Made by a program: the position numbers and the translations under genes. The notes below the pieces were generated by a model. The model was not told the DNA's origin, did not search any database, and worked only from the letters and a program-made list of their open reading frames with translations. A stretch of DNA of 58,321 nucleotides from Ruminococcus sp. AF41-9 (GTDB lineage Bacteria; Bacillota; Clostridia; Lachnospirales; Lachnospiraceae): NCBI RefSeq assembly GCF_003477525.1, contig NZ_QUDO01000025.1:1-58321 (forward strand), read 5' to 3'. Numbering within the stretch: position 1 is the first letter of the stretch; the number at the start of each line of letters is the position of its first letter. Below, one piece after another: positions 56,189 to 58,321 of this stretch.

Positions 56189-57550
56189 TTAATTCCGAAT
56201 TTCAGCAAGTGCCTTTTTAAACTGAATCGTAAATAACACAGATGTAAAGAGCACTGCAATAATATCAGCGATCGGTTCTGCCATATATACGCCTGTAGTC
56301 GGGTTGGACACCATATGCGGTATAATGTAAATAAGTGGGATCAGCAGTACAAATTTACGGACAACCGCAACAATAATAGAATTTACAGCTTTTCCAAGTG
56401 AAGTAAATGTCATCTGGCAGGCAATCTGGATACCGAACAGGAACAGTCCGCCAAGATAGATTTTCAACATTGGTGAAGTAAAATCAATAAGGCTTGTATC
56501 TGCTGTAAAAATGCTTACAAACATTCTCGGAACAAGCTGTACAGCAGCCCAGAGAATTGCAGAATATGACAGACAGACAATCAGAAGTAAACGGAAAGTT
56601 TTCTTCACTCTGTCTGCATTTTTTGCTCCATAATTATAACTGGAAATTGGCTGCGCTCCCTGTGCGATTCCCTGAAGCGGAAGCATGGCAAACTGCATAA
56701 CACTGGTTAAAATGGTCATAGCTCCGACTGCAATATCTCCTCCGTAACGAAGCAGAGAAGAATTAAAGCAGACAGATACAACGCTTTCGCTTGCCTGCAT
56801 AATGAAGGCAGCAAGTCCAAGCGCGACACATGGGAGGATCACCTTTGGTACCAGACGCATATATTTCTTTCTGAGATGAAGTTGAGTCTTTTTACCGCAG
56901 AGAAACAGAACAACCCAGATTGTAGAAATCGCCTGAGAGATAATAGTTGCCAGTGCTGCGCCTTTTACGCCCATATGAAGAACAAAGATGAAAATTGGGT
57001 CTAAGGTAATATTGCAGACAGCACCAATCAGGACAGATACCATGGAAATGCTTGTAAATCCCTGCGCAGTGATAAATGCGTTCATACCAAGAGTTAACTG
57101 TACAAACAAGGTACCGAATGCATAGATATTCATATAGTCTACCGCATAACTGATCGTATTTTCGCTGGCACCGAATGCCAATAATAAATCTTTCCCCCAG
57201 ATCAACAGGATTACTGTCAGAATAACAGAAACAATGATCTGGAGACTAAAACAGTTGCTTAATATATTCTCAGCAGAGTCGTTATCCTGCTTTCCCATAT
57301 AGATAGAAGCTCTTGGCGCACCACCGGAGCTGACCAGTGCTGCAAAAGCGGAAACGATCATAATGATCGGCATACAGACTCCCACACCGGTAAGTGCCAG
57401 ACTGCCGTCTCCTGGAATATGGCCGATATAAATTCGGTCTACAATGTTATAAAGCATGTTGATAAGCTGTGCGATTACTGTTGGAACAGACAGCTTCAGC
57501 AGAAGCTTCCCAACAGGCTCCGTACCCAGAAAATTTTTATTGTCCTGCAT
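56189..57550 (-). CDS. MATE family multidrug efflux transporter
   Basis: 453 aa, twelve predicted membrane helices. Opening EPVGKLLLKLSVPTVIAQLINMLYN and IGHIPG..LALTGVGVCMPI are typical of NorM/DinF-type Na+ or H+ drug antiporters; the second half repeats the fold (LPLQGIAQGAQPISSYNYGAKN). ATG 57550. It begins 18 bp after the marR stop, forming a MarR-MATE pair that probably responds to a toxic ligand. Confidence 0.93.
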   Translation of the reverse strand: MQDNKNFLGTEPVGKLLLKLSVPTVIAQLINMLYNIVDRIYIGHIPGDGSLALTGVGVCMPIIMIVSAFAALVSSGGAPRASIYMGKQDNDSAENILSNCFSLQIIVSVILTVILLIWGKDLLLAFGASENTISYAVDYMNIYAFGTLFVQLTLGMNAFITAQGFTSISMVSVLIGAVCNITLDPIFIFVLHMGVKGAALATIISQAISTIWVVLFLCGKKTQLHLRKKYMRLVPKVILPCVALGLAAFIMQASESVVSVCFNSSLLRYGGDIAVGAMTILTSVMQFAMLPLQGIAQGAQPISSYNYGAKNADRVKKTFRLLLIVCLSYSAILWAAVQLVPRMFVSIFTADTSLIDFTSPMLKIYLGGLFLFGIQIACQMTFTSLGKAVNSIIVAVVRKFVLLIPLIYIIPHMVSNPTTGVYMAEPIADIIAVLFTSVLFTIQFKKALAEIRN

Positions 57551-57568
57551 GGATGTACCCCCTTTTTA

Positions 57569-58003
57569 TTATTCATTCATCATCTGGCGTGCATTAACTG
57601 CCATAGATTCGATGATTTCTTTGTAAATACTCAGGTGTTCTTCTGGAATATTGAGAATCAGTCGTTGGTTAAAATCCTGTTGCATTTTAAGCCCGGCTTT
57701 AAGAATTGGCTTTGCTTTTTCAGTGCAGGAAAGCAGGATCTTCCGCCTGTCCCCGACAACAGTTCCCCTCTGCAGATATCCTGCAGTTACCAGCTTATCG
57801 ACATGCACAGAAACCAGATTCTTTTTTATATTTCGAAATTCACTGATTTGCTGGGCAGTACATAAATCCGGATTATTCTTCAGAAACATTAAAATATCGA
57901 AAGAAACCTGTGGAATATCAAATTCATGAAGAATAGGTTCACACATTTTATTATAAGCATTCAAGGCATCATGAAAGAAAGTTATGAATGTGGATGGAGT
58001 CAT
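57569..58003 (-). CDS. MarR family transcription regulator
   Basis: 144 aa, winged HTH: TAQQISEFRNIKKNLVSVHVDKLVTAGYL with wing VVGDRRKILLSCTEKA. Helices at both ends form the dimer. ATG 58003 after AGAGGTG. First gene of the marR-MATE operon; the palindrome over its -10 box is the probable operator, so it would repress its own operon. Confidence 0.93.
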   Translation of the reverse strand: MTPSTFITFFHDALNAYNKMCEPILHEFDIPQVSFDILMFLKNNPDLCTAQQISEFRNIKKNLVSVHVDKLVTAGYLQRGTVVGDRRKILLSCTEKAKPILKAGLKMQQDFNQRLILNIPEEHLSIYKEIIESMAVNARQMMNE

Positions 58004-58043
58004 AGCATAGGTTCACCTCTTTTTGAAAAGTATTTTTTTGAAC

Positions 58044-58080
58044 TGTATTAAATAATACAATATAACTAAAAGAAAGTCAA
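58044..58080 (-). promoter_or_regulatory. Promoter and MarR operator of the MarR-MATE operon
   Basis: On the minus strand TTGACT (58075-58080), 17 bp, TATTAT (58052-58057). The palindrome TGTATTA-TT-TAATACA (58044-58059, minus orientation) covers the -10 box, as expected of MarR autorepression. Confidence 0.8.
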
Positions 58081-58222
58081 TGTAAGCGTTAATACTTTTG
58101 GTCAGGGATTGATTTTTCTTCAGGTATCTCGTATTATACCACTTTACAACTTTTTCATAAAAAAATATCGTACAGGACTTTCTGATGTATAATGAATTTG
58201 ACCCAAAACATTATAAAGGAAA

Positions 58223-58321
58223 GTGACCCTGTACGATAAAACATTATACAACGAAAAAACACTGATTGGTAGACTTCATCAATATTTTTTTGATTTATTT
58301 TGAAACTTTTTCTGTTCCGAC
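58223..58321 (+). pseudogene. Possible start of a transposase-like gene at the window edge
   Basis: From GTG 58223 the frame reads VTLYDKTLYNEKTLIGRLHQ and then YFFDLF before a stop at 58301; one T too many (GATTTATTTTGAA) seems to break a longer frame. A 10-bp inverted repeat, ATCGTACAGG (58167-58176) and CCTGTACGAT (58228-58237), flanks a TATAAT box. I suspect the 5' end of an insertion sequence, but the window ends before this can be shown. The rest of 58081-58222 holds AT-rich intergenic DNA. Confidence 0.3.

Overview
The window looks like a chromosomal segment of a spore-forming, obligately anaerobic gut Firmicute of the family Lachnospiraceae; a Blautia-like genus is my best guess from protein wording and gene order, not a proven identification. 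Support comes from the CIRCE-hrcA-grpE-dnaK-dnaJ operon, a sigK sporulation sigma factor, asrABC anaerobic sulfite reductase, an hcp gene, Gram-positive type YesM/YesN regulation, and the conserved yrzL-yrrK-yrzB-(rnjA-ylbF)-yrrL-yrrM-yrrO order. No tRNA, rRNA or CRISPR array was seen.

Layout. 1-595: two long palindromes, then the hrcA promoter and a perfect CIRCE operator. 596-20517: mostly housekeeping genes on the plus strand (heat shock operon, prmA, rsmE, cysteine desulfurase-thiI, mtaB, ireB, ruvX, rnjA, ylbF, an mltG-like stub, trmR, a U32 protein, a dihydrouridine synthase). HPr-like and sigK genes are on the minus strand. tRNA modification is a strong theme: thiI, mtaB, trmR/trhP and dus. 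20483-30427: a carbohydrate locus with a YesM/YesN two-component system, a lipoprotein-type solute-binding protein, a second solute-binding protein with two permeases, and a GH127 beta-L-arabinofuranosidase. No transporter ATPase is present. 30643-34421: a damaged hydroxyacid dehydrogenase, a flavoprotein remnant, and a minus-strand panD-panC-PanS-like cluster for pantoate uptake and pantothenate synthesis. 35248-39465: MerR, a redox/detoxification operon (hydrolase, acetyltransferase, two flavodoxin-fold proteins), LysR and an aldo/keto reductase stump. 39572-42063: a UvrA-like ABC protein. 42649-49606: a Crp/Fnr regulator with asrABC, an MFS/AraC pair flanked by direct repeats, and an N-terminally truncated hcp. 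49990-58321: hybrid sensor kinase, nitronate monooxygenase, AAA/PD-(D/E)XK protein, a broken response regulator, a MarR-MATE operon, and a possible transposase start at the edge.

Two features cut across the window. First, at least seven otherwise intact proteins are split by one- or two-base contractions, mostly in short homopolymers (dnaJ, thiI, the YesM kinase, the YesN regulator, the UvrA-like gene, the PanS-like gene, and the broken regulator near 55.9 kb). This looks more like sequencing error than biology and should be settled before any loss of function is claimed. Second, a two-hairpin intergenic repeat occurs at least five times (about 5.5, 10.6, 42.4, 49.6 and 56.0 kb). Two of its copies sit at the breakpoints of truncated genes (hcp and the orphan response regulator), so it may be mobile or recombinogenic.

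The most interesting candidates are this repeat family, the MFS/AraC cassette bounded by duplicated hcp 3' ends, the pantoate-salvage cluster, the putative binding-protein/kinase/regulator sensing unit with GH127, the HPr-like protein lacking its catalytic histidine, and several well-formed operators (CIRCE; a MerR palindrome in a 19-bp spacer; a Crp/Fnr site at about -41.5; a MarR palindrome on the -10).
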